Shown: positions 7,986-14,582 of the stretch, one piece after another
Position numbering within the stretch: the first letter of the stretch is position 1
Layout: the number at the start of each line of letters is the position of its first letter
Virus record (IMG/VR): IMGVR_UViG_3300025759_000841
Coordinates: 1 to 21,400 of that record
Reading direction: 5' to 3' (one strand)
From: a virus
Length of the DNA stretch: 21,400 bases
Notes under the pieces: generated by a model
The model's database searches: none
Told to the model about the DNA's origin: nothing
Seen by the model: the letters and a program-made list of their open reading frames with translations, nothing else
Made by a program: the position numbers and the translations under genes

Positions 7986-8324
7986 TTATCTTCCTTTTCG
8001 ACGCATAGGTCTTGAACGAGCTTTGAGTTTTTGGGTCATTCCACCCAACCCTTTTTTGAGAGCCCCGCCAACCTTTGGTCTTGAACGAGCTTTGAGTTTT
8101 CCGGTCATTCCACCCAACCCTTTTTTGAGAGCCCCGCCAACCATTTTACCAACATTAGCTGATTTTAAGTTTTTCCCCAGAGCACTGCCAAAACCTCTTC
8201 CTGTTTGCATGGGCTTTTTCTTTGAACCTGCTACGCGACCTCTAAGAATCGTGTTTGTAGCGGTTCCAGTTTTCTTTTTCATAGCCGCGCCACCTTTAGC
8301 GTAGCCTTTTTTACCTTTCATCAT
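7986..8324 (-). CDS. Small Lys/Arg/Gly-rich basic protein with an internal duplication
   Basis: I place the start at the ATG at 8324 rather than at an ATG 60 bases upstream, because AGGAG lies six bases before it and the longer form would overlap the 228-residue gene deeply. The 112-residue product is strongly basic, with many Lys, Arg and Gly and almost no acidic residues ('GKKGYAKGGAAMKKKTG' at the start, 'RPMRRKGR' at the end). Two 23-residue units, 'VGGALKKGLGGMT(G/Q)KLKA' plus RSRP, stand in tandem near the C-terminus. No fold is evident. The charge suggests nucleic-acid contact or binding to the capsid interior; that is inference only. Confidence 0.75.
   Translation of the reverse strand: MMKGKKGYAKGGAAMKKKTGTATNTILRGRVAGSKKKPMQTGRGFGSALGKNLKSANVGKMVGGALKKGLGGMTGKLKARSRPKVGGALKKGLGGMTQKLKARSRPMRRKGR
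8008..8142 (-). repeat. 69-bp tandem duplication inside the basic protein gene
   Basis: Copies 8008-8073 and 8077-8142 are offset by 69 bases and differ at only two positions (TG versus CC near 8031 and 8100). The period is a multiple of three, so the frame is kept. Confidence 0.93.
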
Positions 8325-8997
8325 CGCTATCTCCTGCATAAAGGTTATTAAATGTAACAGAGGGATCCATATAACTTTCATCATTTTCCGCGCTATGCGT
8401 CCACTGACTCGGTTTAAAATCTGGTGCTCCAGATCCTGTTTCCCAAAGTGCAGGGGAAGTAGCTCTTACCCTGTTATTCGGCAACGCGACAATATTACCT
8501 GTCCATTTACCGGCATTTGTAAGTTCTATAACATGACTCTGCTTATGTTGTGCAGGATCATCAGCTATATCTGTTTCAGTATAGTCTACGGTAAACATAT
8601 ATCTACCTGTATAAAACTCACCATCTATTTTACAAAGCCATGGGCTTGAACTTACTCTATCAAGTTTTACGACAGAATGATAGTGAGAACTACAATCCCA
8701 AGGTTGTGCATGGTGTGTAACCATACGCTCAGGCCATTCTTCCAAAGGTGTGTCTGCTACTAACGCAGTAATAGGTAATCTTGCCCACATAGCCCCACCA
8801 TGCACATTTTCAGTATCTTCAATATCAGATTCACAACCTGTAAAGACTACTTGAAAACTCAAACAACGGTCAGGAACTGTATTGACAGCAATAGCCATGG
8901 CGTGAATAAACTCACCGTGATACTGCTCATGATTATGTGTGAATTCTTTCCGCACCCAACATTTAAAGTGCGGGATATTACTTATAAGATAACTCAT
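8311..8997 (-). CDS. Conserved marine-phage protein of unknown function
   Basis: The 228-residue product starts at an ATGA junction with the upstream basic-protein gene. It opens 'SYLISNIPHFKCWVRKEFTH' and contains 'HGEFIHAMAIAVNTVPDRCL', 'FQVVFTGCESD', 'GGAMWARLPITALVAD', and a later region rich in Trp and His ('HHAQPWDCSSHYHSV', 'GRYMFTVDYTETD'). The C-terminus is acidic ('AGDSDDER'). I recall homologues in cyanophage and uncultured marine phage genomes, always near the structural genes, without a known function. Several conserved His, Cys and Trp residues make it look like a folded globular protein rather than a fibre. A minor virion protein or maturation factor is possible. No catalytic signature can be named. 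Confidence 0.82.
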   Translation of the reverse strand: MSYLISNIPHFKCWVRKEFTHNHEQYHGEFIHAMAIAVNTVPDRCLSFQVVFTGCESDIEDTENVHGGAMWARLPITALVADTPLEEWPERMVTHHAQPWDCSSHYHSVVKLDRVSSSPWLCKIDGEFYTGRYMFTVDYTETDIADDPAQHKQSHVIELTNAGKWTGNIVALPNNRVRATSPALWETGSGAPDFKPSQWTHSAENDESYMDPSVTFNNLYAGDSDDER

Positions 8998-9263
8998 GAT
9001 TTTTTAGGCGGCTTTTTCGGTTTTTTACCTTTACCAAAGATATGAGCATCAACTTTAGCCGCTTTCCCCCCTGTTAAAACACTATTCACGCGAGCCATAG
9101 CCCATTGATTAGGTGTAGCTCCGGGACGATGCCCTGTCCTATAAGCCGCTAACCCTTTGTTGTAGACACGGCCTAGTTGACCAGCAGTAACCTTTTTTCC
9201 TTTTTTGCGAGCCGCCGCCGCTTTGTTGGCTAAAGACTTTTTGACACTTGCAGATAATGTCAT
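8994..9263 (-). CDS. Small basic protein with 'HRPGATPNQWAMARVNS' motif
   Basis: An 89-residue protein with an alanine/lysine-rich N-terminus ('SLANKAAAARKKGKK'), then 'GQLGRVYNKGLAAYRTGHRP' followed by 'GATPNQWAMARVNSVLTGG', and a Lys/Pro tail ('FGKGKKPKKPPKKS'). The central 'VYxxGLxAYxxGHRPGxxxxxWAMARVNS' pattern recurs in small proteins of marine phages and some large DNA viruses, from memory, but I cannot give a reliable family number. The ATG overlaps the TGA of the previous small basic gene. The role is unknown; its position in a run of basic head-region proteins suggests a virion or packaging-related part. Confidence 0.8.
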   Translation of the reverse strand: MTLSASVKKSLANKAAAARKKGKKVTAGQLGRVYNKGLAAYRTGHRPGATPNQWAMARVNSVLTGGKAAKVDAHIFGKGKKPKKPPKKS

Positions 9264-9532
9264 CAGGCTCTCCCAAATTTTTTCTTAAACTTCTTGGTGT
9301 GGACAGAGGGCTTTGTTTTGCGCCGAGTTCCACTGCTAGTAAAATCACTTGCGAAAACATAAGCTGAAGGATCCTTAGAAGATTTTTTAGAATTACGCTG
9401 TATTTCTTTTCGGCGTTTAGCTTTATCAGCAGAGCTAAGACCCGCTAAATATTTCGCTGGTATTTTACGCTTTTTACGAGTCGCAGGAGCTTTACTAACT
9501 TGCTTACTCATTTGAGCGCGTGACATCGCCAT
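9263..9532 (-). CDS. Small very basic protein of unknown function
   Basis: The start is placed at the ATG at 9532, which overlaps the TAA of the 52-residue membrane protein gene (TAATG); a longer form with 18 more residues would overlap that gene heavily. The 89-residue product is rich in Lys, Arg and Ser. It has 'KKRKIPAKYLAGLSSADKAK' and 'RRKEIQRNSKKSSKDPSAY' and ends 'KKFKKKFGRA'. The order 'YLAGLSxxxKxKRxxEI...DPxAY...K...FKKKFG' recurs, from memory, in small phage and giant-virus proteins. Together with the adjacent 89-, 94- and 112-residue proteins it forms a block of basic polypeptides. DNA or RNA contact is possible but not shown. Confidence 0.78.
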   Translation of the reverse strand: MAMSRAQMSKQVSKAPATRKKRKIPAKYLAGLSSADKAKRRKEIQRNSKKSSKDPSAYVFASDFTSSGTRRKTKPSVHTKKFKKKFGRA

Positions 9533-9690
9533 TATAGTAGCCTCGGTATTGCCGCCGCCGCTATAATTAAAATAGCTAACCCCCACATACGTTTGTCTAG
9601 CTTATCTAAAGCTGACTGGATATCCGCATAACGTCGGTTACACTCATCTTCATGTTTTTCTAACAGCCTTAATACTTCTTCTGCTTTCAT
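9532..9690 (-). CDS. 52-residue coiled-coil protein with C-terminal membrane helix
   Basis: I choose the ATG at 9690, one base after the TAA of the 94-residue gene, instead of an ATG 57 bases upstream that would run back into that gene. The product begins with a charged helical segment (residues 1-33, 'EVLRLLEKHEDECNRRYADI', then 'LDKLDKR'), followed by a single hydrophobic helix 'MWGLAILIIAAAAIPRLL' at the very C-terminus. This tail-anchored layout resembles small phage membrane proteins of the haemolysin XhlA type or holin accessory proteins. It would sit in the inner membrane with the coiled coil in the cytoplasm. A lysis role is a guess. Confidence 0.7.
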   Translation of the reverse strand: MKAEEVLRLLEKHEDECNRRYADIQSALDKLDKRMWGLAILIIAAAAIPRLL

Positions 9691-9691
9691 T

Positions 9692-9976
9692 TTACCAAGC
9701 CTTACATGACCAATATCGTGCGGTGAATTTATCCTTAGCGGTTTCACAGTTGTGGCGAGCCCTAAAGTTTTTCCTACGTCCTGGAATATTTTTCTTTATT
9801 GTCATATTCGGATCACCAAACCGTACCAGTTTTACTTGATCGCCTTTTTTAGCAAGGACTGCTGACTTTTTGGGACCGTTTGGGGTACGCTTGGGTTTAT
9901 TATAGCCGCTGAAAGTTTCGCCCCTGTACTGTAACTTCCCGCTAGGCGTACGTTTTACGTTTTTGGTTGAAGCCAT
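9692..9976 (-). CDS. Small basic conserved phage protein ending in 'RYWSCKAW'
   Basis: The product has 94 residues, starts at a TAATG overlap with the 265-residue virion gene, and is strongly basic. The C-terminal half reads 'VRFGDPNMTIKKNIPGRRKN', then 'FRARHNCETAKDKFTARYWS' and CKAW. The 'DPNM-x-IKK-x-x-PGRRK-x-FRARHNC...ARYWSC-x-x-W' pattern is, from memory, strongly conserved in cyanophages and other marine phages; its function is unknown. Two Cys residues (C77 and C91) and several His/Arg could form a small metal- or nucleic-acid-binding site, which is inference. Its neighbours are virion genes. Confidence 0.85.
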   Translation of the reverse strand: MASTKNVKRTPSGKLQYRGETFSGYNKPKRTPNGPKKSAVLAKKGDQVKLVRFGDPNMTIKKNIPGRRKNFRARHNCETAKDKFTARYWSCKAW

Positions 9977-10773
9977 TACAAAGCATCTCCGTTTTGGATG
10001 TAAATAAACTCCATTGACGCGGAGACATTAAAGTCAACAGACCCTGAAGAAGAAAACGCCCTCATTTCCAAGTCTGTTTTTTCTGTAAACCTTAACGGAA
10101 AAGTATAGAACTGCTCGTGTGCCCCATCTGTCAGGGTAAATCTTTCTTTTATCTGGAAGACTTCTTCGTATGGCCTAGCAACAAGACTAGCATTCAGAAT
10201 AGCGGGTGTCTGAGTTGACGTACCTGTAGATAAAGACATTTTTGTAAGGAACGCTGTATATCCTGCGGGAACTGTCCAAAGACCCATCAATGTTTGATTA
10301 TCACCATCACCATTGATGCTAAGATAAATATTAGCAGGAACTCCAGCGGTCACTGTGCCTGTTCCTGCGTAAATTGTACCAGCATTTCCGCCACCACTAC
10401 CCGCACTACGAACAATACCACGATTTATACGGAGGTAAGACTTTGTGGTGCTAACTGCTGTTTGCCCGTTCAATGTGACAATTTCGTCTATTTCGTTGTA
10501 ATCGGCGTCTAGGCCAAAAACTTCTACTGTTCTTGCACCAGTTCCTGCGGCAGTGTCGTCAGTTGAACTGCTTGATACAGTCATTACTGTGGCTGATGCG
10601 GGATAAACGTATAAACCGCCCTGTTCCCAGATAGTTTCCTTGGTGGCTCCAACAACAGCGTTATAACCAAACTTAAAAACAGTTTTATGGAACGATATTT
10701 GCCCACGAGCAACTTGAAGCTCGAACGGCTCAGACGTTCCTACTCTTGTAATAGAGCTAACTTCACGAGCCAT
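9976..10773 (-). CDS. Beta-rich virion structural protein, probable capsid-associated
   Basis: The 265-residue protein opens 'MAREVSSITRVGTSEPFELQ' and continues with 'FGYNAVVGATKETIWEQGG', 'YPASATVMTVSSSSTDD', 'VEVFGLDADYNEIDEIVTLN' and 'LMGLWTVPAGYTAFLTKMSL'. This sequence of segments (an 'ETIWE' start, 'Y-P-x-S-A-x-x-M', 'GLDAxYxExxExVxLNG', 'xYTVPAGYTxFLxxM') is one I recognise from conserved virion proteins of marine phages. It is predicted to be a beta sandwich without a catalytic motif. It follows two other beta-rich proteins downstream of the capsid gene, so a capsid surface or decoration role is likely. How it attaches is unknown. Confidence 0.8.
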   Translation of the reverse strand: MAREVSSITRVGTSEPFELQVARGQISFHKTVFKFGYNAVVGATKETIWEQGGLYVYPASATVMTVSSSSTDDTAAGTGARTVEVFGLDADYNEIDEIVTLNGQTAVSTTKSYLRINRGIVRSAGSGGGNAGTIYAGTGTVTAGVPANIYLSINGDGDNQTLMGLWTVPAGYTAFLTKMSLSTGTSTQTPAILNASLVARPYEEVFQIKERFTLTDGAHEQFYTFPLRFTEKTDLEMRAFSSSGSVDFNVSASMEFIYIQNGDAL

Positions 10774-10784
10774 TCGAGTTTCCT

Positions 10785-11057
10785 TTAGTTATAAAACACC
10801 GTCATAGCAGTAATATTAGTAAAAGCAGATACATAGATATCTGTTACACGAATACCCTCTGCAGGAATGTTTACTGAGTGTGAATCAGATGCAAGAAAAT
10901 CTAAATCCAAAACGGTAGCCCCGCCATTACCATCTGTGATGGTAAGGCGAGGTGTACCTGTCGTGGTTAGAACCTGTATCTGACGGATACGCGCAGGACC
11001 AACACCAGCAGAGCCAGTGGCAGTTAACCGCTTTGATTGTACATCAGATCCAGCCAT
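10785..11057 (-). CDS. Small beta-rich protein, probable capsid decoration
   Basis: A 90-residue product with 'SKRLTATGSAGVGPARIRQI' near the start and 'TPRLTITDGNGGATVLDLDF' in the middle, ending 'FTNITAMTVFYN'. It reads as one small beta sandwich with no Cys or Trp. Similar small 'ARIRQI-x-V ... R-x-x-x-x-D-G...' proteins are found, from memory, next to capsid genes in marine phages. It lies between the 157- and 265-residue beta proteins with gaps of 11-12 bases that hold ribosome binding sites. The function is inferred from context. Confidence 0.78.
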   Translation of the reverse strand: MAGSDVQSKRLTATGSAGVGPARIRQIQVLTTTGTPRLTITDGNGGATVLDLDFLASDSHSVNIPAEGIRVTDIYVSAFTNITAMTVFYN

Positions 11058-11069
11058 TGTGGTCTCCTA

Positions 11070-11543
11070 TTAAGCGTCAGCAAATGGAGTAGCAAGTGTG
11101 CCTGATCCCAACAATGTGCCAGTAACAAGATATTCTGCCGTAGCGATTGCTGTAACTTCCACTACAGAACCCGCGATCCCACCTGTGGTAGTGCCATTCA
11201 TTGAGATCACGTCGTTGGTCGCTCCTGGAGCGAAGCCACGAGCCTGTGAAGTTGCGCTTGCGGCAAGAACAAGGTTTCCAACAAATTTATCTGTGCCATC
11301 TGTTTTGATATCAAGATCAGATGCAGTTGTACCCACAAAAAATTTGTATGAAGCACCTATAGTGTCAGAAGTGATGGTTGGAAGTGTGACCGCACCGTCT
11401 GCATCATTGATTTCAATAAGGCGACCAACATGGTCAACGTATGTCAAAGTAGTTTCTGCAGTGATGTTTACCACTGCTGTTGAACCGACTGCGGTAAAAC
11501 CGCGCTCAGATCTAACTGGACCTGAAAAAGTAGTTTGACCCAT
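11070..11543 (-). CDS. Beta-rich virion protein, probable head decoration or head fibre
   Basis: The product has 157 residues. AGGAG six bases before the ATG supports the start; it is the first gene after the terminator that follows the capsid gene. It opens 'GQTTFSGPVRSERGFTAVG' and contains 'TYVDHVGRLIEINDADGAVT' followed by 'LPTITSDTIGASYKFFVGT'. The 'GPVxSxxGF...GxxVxLNxAxGxxxTLPxxxGTGxxYxF' style is shared by phage head-fibre and capsid-surface proteins that I recall from marine and other phages. The C-terminal part ('GIAGSVVEVTAIATAEYLVT' then 'GTLLGSGTLATPFADA') fits a small beta domain. A capsid surface location is likely. Confidence 0.78.
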   Translation of the reverse strand: MGQTTFSGPVRSERGFTAVGSTAVVNITAETTLTYVDHVGRLIEINDADGAVTLPTITSDTIGASYKFFVGTTASDLDIKTDGTDKFVGNLVLAASATSQARGFAPGATNDVISMNGTTTGGIAGSVVEVTAIATAEYLVTGTLLGSGTLATPFADA

Positions 11544-11565
11544 TTTACTCTCCTGTCTTGGGTTA

Positions 11566-11590
11566 TGTCAACCACACGATATGGTTGTCA
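11566..11590 (-). other. Imperfect inverted repeat between terminator and next gene
   Basis: Arms TGTCAACCA (11566-11574) and TGGTTGTCA (11582-11590) pair except at one position, with a 7-base loop. A TTGACA occurs in the minus-strand reading, but no good -10 box stands 16-18 bases from it. It could be an operator, an RNA processing hairpin, or chance. Confidence 0.45.
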
Positions 11591-11610
11591 GGGGTATAGT
11601 TACTTTACTC

Positions 11611-11642
11611 AAAAAAGAAGGGAGGCACAAGCCTCCCTTCTT
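11611..11642 (-). terminator. Intrinsic terminator after the major capsid gene
   Basis: A perfect 12-base inverted repeat (arms 11615-11626 and 11631-11642, sequence AAGAAGGGAGGC with loop ACAA on the plus strand) is followed on the minus strand by a run of T (plus-strand A at 11611-11616). It lies 20 bases past the capsid stop codon. Stem strength and U-tract make it a convincing rho-independent terminator. Confidence 0.93.
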
Positions 11643-11661
11643 ATTTCTTTAGCTATGTGTA

Positions 11662-12570
11662 TTAGGCTCCTGGAGAACCAAATACACAACGTGGGTCAGA
11701 AACACCGAAGCTATAACGCTCACGGGCTTTGTAACGCACGTTACCAGTGTCGAAGTCACCTTCCATGCTGTTTTGGATAGGTGTGCGAACAAAGTGCTTG
11801 AAGCCGTTAGGTGCATCCGTTTTAATGAAGAATGCGTCAGTATCTGTCAGGAAGTGGTTAACCACATACCCGTCAGGAAGCATTCCCATGTTGCGGATTG
11901 CGTTTACGTCGTTATCTGCTGTTGCAGGACGCAAGTTTGAGGCCATCAAACGCTCAGCTACGAACTGGAGGTTTGTTGGGATAATCAACTTCATGCCACG
12001 AAGTGCGATTTTTAGACCGCGTTCGTCAATGAAGTTTGAAATGTCAATCAATGACTGCTCCAATGAAGTTTCATTGAGGTCAGCCGCAGTTGACAGTTCG
12101 TTGCGGAAGTTGCCACCACCCGTAGTTGGGTGGTCAGTAGCACACAGCTCTTTACCATCGCCAATAGCAAAGTTGCTATCAAAAGCGTTATTCAAAATTG
12201 AAGCCGCTTTTACTTGCTTGGTATTTGCCATAGAACGAGCCAATGCACGAGTGTAGCGTGAGCTGAGTCGGTCATAAAGGTTATCCTCTACAGCCTCTTC
12301 AGTGATAGCAAACGCAAGTGCGATTGTTTCGTGTGTATAGCGAGCAGTGAACGCTTCGTTTGCTGTATCAAAAGATACAGCCGCACCTTCACCTTTAGTG
12401 GGAGCTTGACCGAAGCCAGCGAGCATTACCTCTTCTTCGAACGCCCGATCTGAATTTTCGGTGTCAAAGATTTCAGCGTGCTCGTTGTCGTAACGATCAT
12501 ACTCCATTCCAAAAAGAGCGTTGAGTCCTGGCTCAAGCTCTTTCATGAGTTGTGCTCTAGAAATAGCCAT
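11662..12570 (-). CDS. Major capsid protein
   Basis: The 302-residue product is the capsid building block. It begins 'MAISRAQLMKELEPGLNALF' and contains 'EEEVMLAGFGQAPTKGEGAA', 'FAITEEAVEDNLYDRLSSRY', 'ALARSMANTKQVKAASILNN' and 'LCATDHPTTGGGNFRNEL'. It ends with 'RYKARERYSFGVSDPRCVF'. The order of segments (an extended N-arm, an 'AFAITEEAVEDNLYDRL...AxARSMxxTKE' spine helix, a 'LCATDHP' element, a 'RGMKLIIP' strand and a final 'ARERYSFGVSDPR') matches HK97-fold capsid proteins of the Mu gpT-related class, as recalled from marine phages. AGGAG eight bases before the ATG supports the start. It is followed by a strong terminator, as expected for the most highly expressed structural gene. Confidence 0.9.
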   Translation of the reverse strand: MAISRAQLMKELEPGLNALFGMEYDRYDNEHAEIFDTENSDRAFEEEVMLAGFGQAPTKGEGAAVSFDTANEAFTARYTHETIALAFAITEEAVEDNLYDRLSSRYTRALARSMANTKQVKAASILNNAFDSNFAIGDGKELCATDHPTTGGGNFRNELSTAADLNETSLEQSLIDISNFIDERGLKIALRGMKLIIPTNLQFVAERLMASNLRPATADNDVNAIRNMGMLPDGYVVNHFLTDTDAFFIKTDAPNGFKHFVRTPIQNSMEGDFDTGNVRYKARERYSFGVSDPRCVFGSPGA

Positions 12571-12582
12571 TCTCAGGTCTCC

Positions 12583-13200
12583 TTATACGCCAGCACCAGT
12601 ACCGTTAGCACCGTAACGATAGAAGTGATTGTTAAGCATTACAATCGCTAACCGACCTGCCGCAGTTGCGTCATCGTTAGAAGGAGAATCTTCAAAACCG
12701 ATAATACGCATATTGAGGGTATTTGTCGTATTTGCTGTTGATACAGCCAACTCAGCACTGGAAATACCAGAAGTTGCATCGCCAGAAGTACCAGAAGCAA
12801 AATTAGCGTTTGCGTGAATTGTTGAATCAGCCGCCGCCGCATCACAATTGATGAGGAAGAGTTGATCAGGATGTGCCGCAATTACACAAGTAGCCTCAGT
12901 GGAGGACTTCACAGAGGAAGTTCCAGGCCACTTGTTAGCCCAACGGGGCTTCCCGTCAAGATCAGTATAATTACAACCCATAAACGCACCGAGGAGGGGT
13001 ACAGTACCACCAGCCGCCGCACCTACAATATCCACAAGACCATTGGCAAGGGGAATAACAGGGCTTCCTTGATAAATCACAGAAGAAGTTCCTGCAGTCC
13101 CAGTCAGTTGGATTTTGAAGGTCATCAGGCCATTGGAATTGTTATCCGCCCCGAGCATTTTATACGGACGTAGTCCGAAAGCAGCATCAAGATTTGCCAT
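12583..13200 (-). CDS. Capsid-associated structural protein next to the major capsid gene
   Basis: The product has 205 residues. It opens 'MANLDAAFGLRPYKMLGADN' and has 'VIYQGSPVIPLANGLVDIVG', 'LLGAFMGCNYTDLDGKPRWA', 'NKWPGTSSVKSSTEATCVIA' and 'HPDQLFLINCD'. The pattern 'FGLRP...G..VxLxxDG...G.FxGVxYxDxxGKxxxSxxWPxGT...V.DDPxxxFxI' is recurrent in a phage family found next to capsid genes in marine and other phages, from memory. It is probably a capsid decoration or minor head protein. It starts 18 bases after the previous gene's stop and ends 12 bases before the capsid start. Confidence 0.82.
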   Translation of the reverse strand: MANLDAAFGLRPYKMLGADNNSNGLMTFKIQLTGTAGTSSVIYQGSPVIPLANGLVDIVGAAAGGTVPLLGAFMGCNYTDLDGKPRWANKWPGTSSVKSSTEATCVIAAHPDQLFLINCDAAAADSTIHANANFASGTSGDATSGISSAELAVSTANTTNTLNMRIIGFEDSPSNDDATAAGRLAIVMLNNHFYRYGANGTGAGV

Positions 13201-13218
13201 GCTCTTAGATTCCTTCTA

Positions 13219-13674
13219 TTATTCAGAGCCACCTTTGGCTCCGAAAGTTACACGAGACTGCCTATCAGGTTTAATGATAGGCATCGAACTATGCTCTTCC
13301 CTAAATAAATCATTATCGACCGCTTGCATTTGATCCGCAGTTTTGCCACGGAAATAAGCATCACGCTCTTTTTTAGATTCAAGTGGGAAACGAGCTAATA
13401 AGAGACCACCAACTCCAATAACTCCTGCGTGTTTACCATCTTGGACGGTAGGAGCTTCAAAATCAGGGTACTCATCTGCGCGAACTAAGTCAAAGCCTTC
13501 GCGTAAGCGAGCAGAAAGGTTCTTTTTATCATCTTGACCCATAACTGATTCACGGATCCAACGATGTGTATAACCTTCCGGTGGGGGTGGAGCATCCAAT
13601 GTGGATGGGGGTTGCCAAGGTTTGCGGCGTGAGTCTTTCTCACGAGTACTAGCTGTGCGTGGGGTACGATCCAT
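13219..13674 (-). CDS. Conserved head-region protein of unknown function
   Basis: I prefer the ATG at 13674 (AAGGA seven bases upstream) over an in-frame GTG at 13689 that overlaps the scaffold stop. The 151-residue product starts 'MDRTPRTASTREKDSRRKPW', then 'PPPPEGYTHRWIRESVMGQD' and 'KNLSARLREGFDLVRADEYP', and later 'IGVGGLLLARFPLESKKERD' and 'AYFRGKTADQMQAVDNDLFR'. I recall this family (RxxxxPWxPPxxLxxPxPPxGYxxRWIR) between scaffold and capsid genes of marine phages, with no assigned function. A possible assembly or accessory scaffold role is inferred from context. No membrane segment or catalytic motif is visible. Confidence 0.8.
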   Translation of the reverse strand: MDRTPRTASTREKDSRRKPWQPPSTLDAPPPPEGYTHRWIRESVMGQDDKKNLSARLREGFDLVRADEYPDFEAPTVQDGKHAGVIGVGGLLLARFPLESKKERDAYFRGKTADQMQAVDNDLFREEHSSMPIIKPDRQSRVTFGAKGGSE

Positions 13675-13685
13675 GATCTTTTCCT

Positions 13686-14570
13686 TCACGATTGTAAGCG
13701 AGCTAATTGCTTCGCATATTGTTCATAACTTACACCAAGTTTATCCGCTATGGCAACCTGAGAAGGAGATAATTTTATTTTTCCTTTTTTGGCTACACCA
13801 CCAGAAGATCTCGATGCAGGGGCTACAGGACTTCTGCTTTGGGCAGATTTCTTAAATTTATGCGGGAACGCTTCACGCATTCTGTTGTCCAATTCAGAAT
13901 AATAATCATCTGAATTAGGGTCATAAAACTCTTCTTCAATAAGAGTCCTATGGATACTAAATGCAGTAAGCGTCATTGGCTCATCTTGACCAAACCACTC
14001 ATTTTTCTGAGCCCAAGAACGTGCTTTAGGATCAGGGGTTGTCTGAGCGGGTGCTTGTTGAGCAAAATTTTGTTCAGTTTGTTGCTGTTGAGGAGGAGCT
14101 TTTTGGCGTCTTTCCAGCTCTCTTTTTGCAGATAAAGCCTGATTTTTTTCAACAGCTAGATTTGCAAGTTCAGATTGAGCTTTAACCTGAGCTTCAACAT
14201 TACCTATATTTATAGCATCCTGTAACTCTCTTTGTATTTTTGCTTCTTGGGTTTCAATACGCCCAGAAAGCTCAGTTACAAAAGCGTTATCAAGAGTGGA
14301 ACTCCTAGCATTTAATTCTTCGTTTGCTTTTTGGAGGCCTTTTGCGTACTCGATAGCGGCTTGTTCCCGCCTTTCCGACTCACGCATTTTATAGGTAAGG
14401 TTTTTAATACGTTTTTTAACTTTTTCGCTATAACCTTCAAGGTCGTCTTCACTTGCTTCCGAAGCTTCGACAACATTTTCGTCATCATCTTCTGTAGAAA
14501 CTTCAATTTCTTGATCAGTTTCTTTTTCATCGACATCAACCTCGATTTCTTTTTCATCGTTTTGTTGCAT
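13686..14570 (-). CDS. Probable capsid scaffolding protein
   Basis: The 294-residue product sits upstream of the capsid gene in the usual place of a scaffold. GGAG six bases before the ATG supports the start. It has a very acidic N-terminus (residues 5-50, many Asp and Glu). A long helical coiled-coil-like part follows (about 50-150, with 'VKKRIKNLTYKMRESERREQ' and 'ELERRQK'), then a Gln/Pro linker (about 152-175), a conserved middle with 'ARSWAQKNEWFGQDEPMTLT' and 'YYSELDNRMREAFPHKFKKS', and a basic C-terminus ('RSSGGVAKKGKIKLSPSQVA'). Acidic head, long helices and basic capsid-binding tail are the recurring layout of phage scaffolds. The gene shares bases with the next start candidate. Confidence 0.85.
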   Translation of the reverse strand: MQQNDEKEIEVDVDEKETDQEIEVSTEDDDENVVEASEASEDDLEGYSEKVKKRIKNLTYKMRESERREQAAIEYAKGLQKANEELNARSSTLDNAFVTELSGRIETQEAKIQRELQDAINIGNVEAQVKAQSELANLAVEKNQALSAKRELERRQKAPPQQQQTEQNFAQQAPAQTTPDPKARSWAQKNEWFGQDEPMTLTAFSIHRTLIEEEFYDPNSDDYYSELDNRMREAFPHKFKKSAQSRSPVAPASRSSGGVAKKGKIKLSPSQVAIADKLGVSYEQYAKQLARLQS

Positions 14571-14582
14571 AACTTACTCCTG

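Noticed and set aside
9532-9747. Longer starts for the 52-residue membrane protein and for the 89- and 112-residue basic proteins
   Set aside because: Upstream ATGs would give long overlaps with the preceding genes; the chosen starts have TAATG coupling or a good ribosome binding site.
11098-11538. Plus-strand open frame of 146 codons opposite the head decoration gene
   Set aside because: Shadow frame: its Val/Ala/Ser/Pro composition is that of the complement of Gly/Thr/Ala-rich coding, with no ribosome binding site.
11566-11600. TTGACA as a -35 promoter element before the 157-residue gene
   Set aside because: No acceptable -10 hexamer occurs 16-18 bases downstream before the ribosome binding site, so a sigma-70 promoter is not called.
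11747-12256. Plus-strand open frame of 169 codons inside the capsid gene
   Set aside because: It is a shadow of the capsid coding frame; the minus product matches capsid features and no plus-strand gene exists elsewhere in the window.
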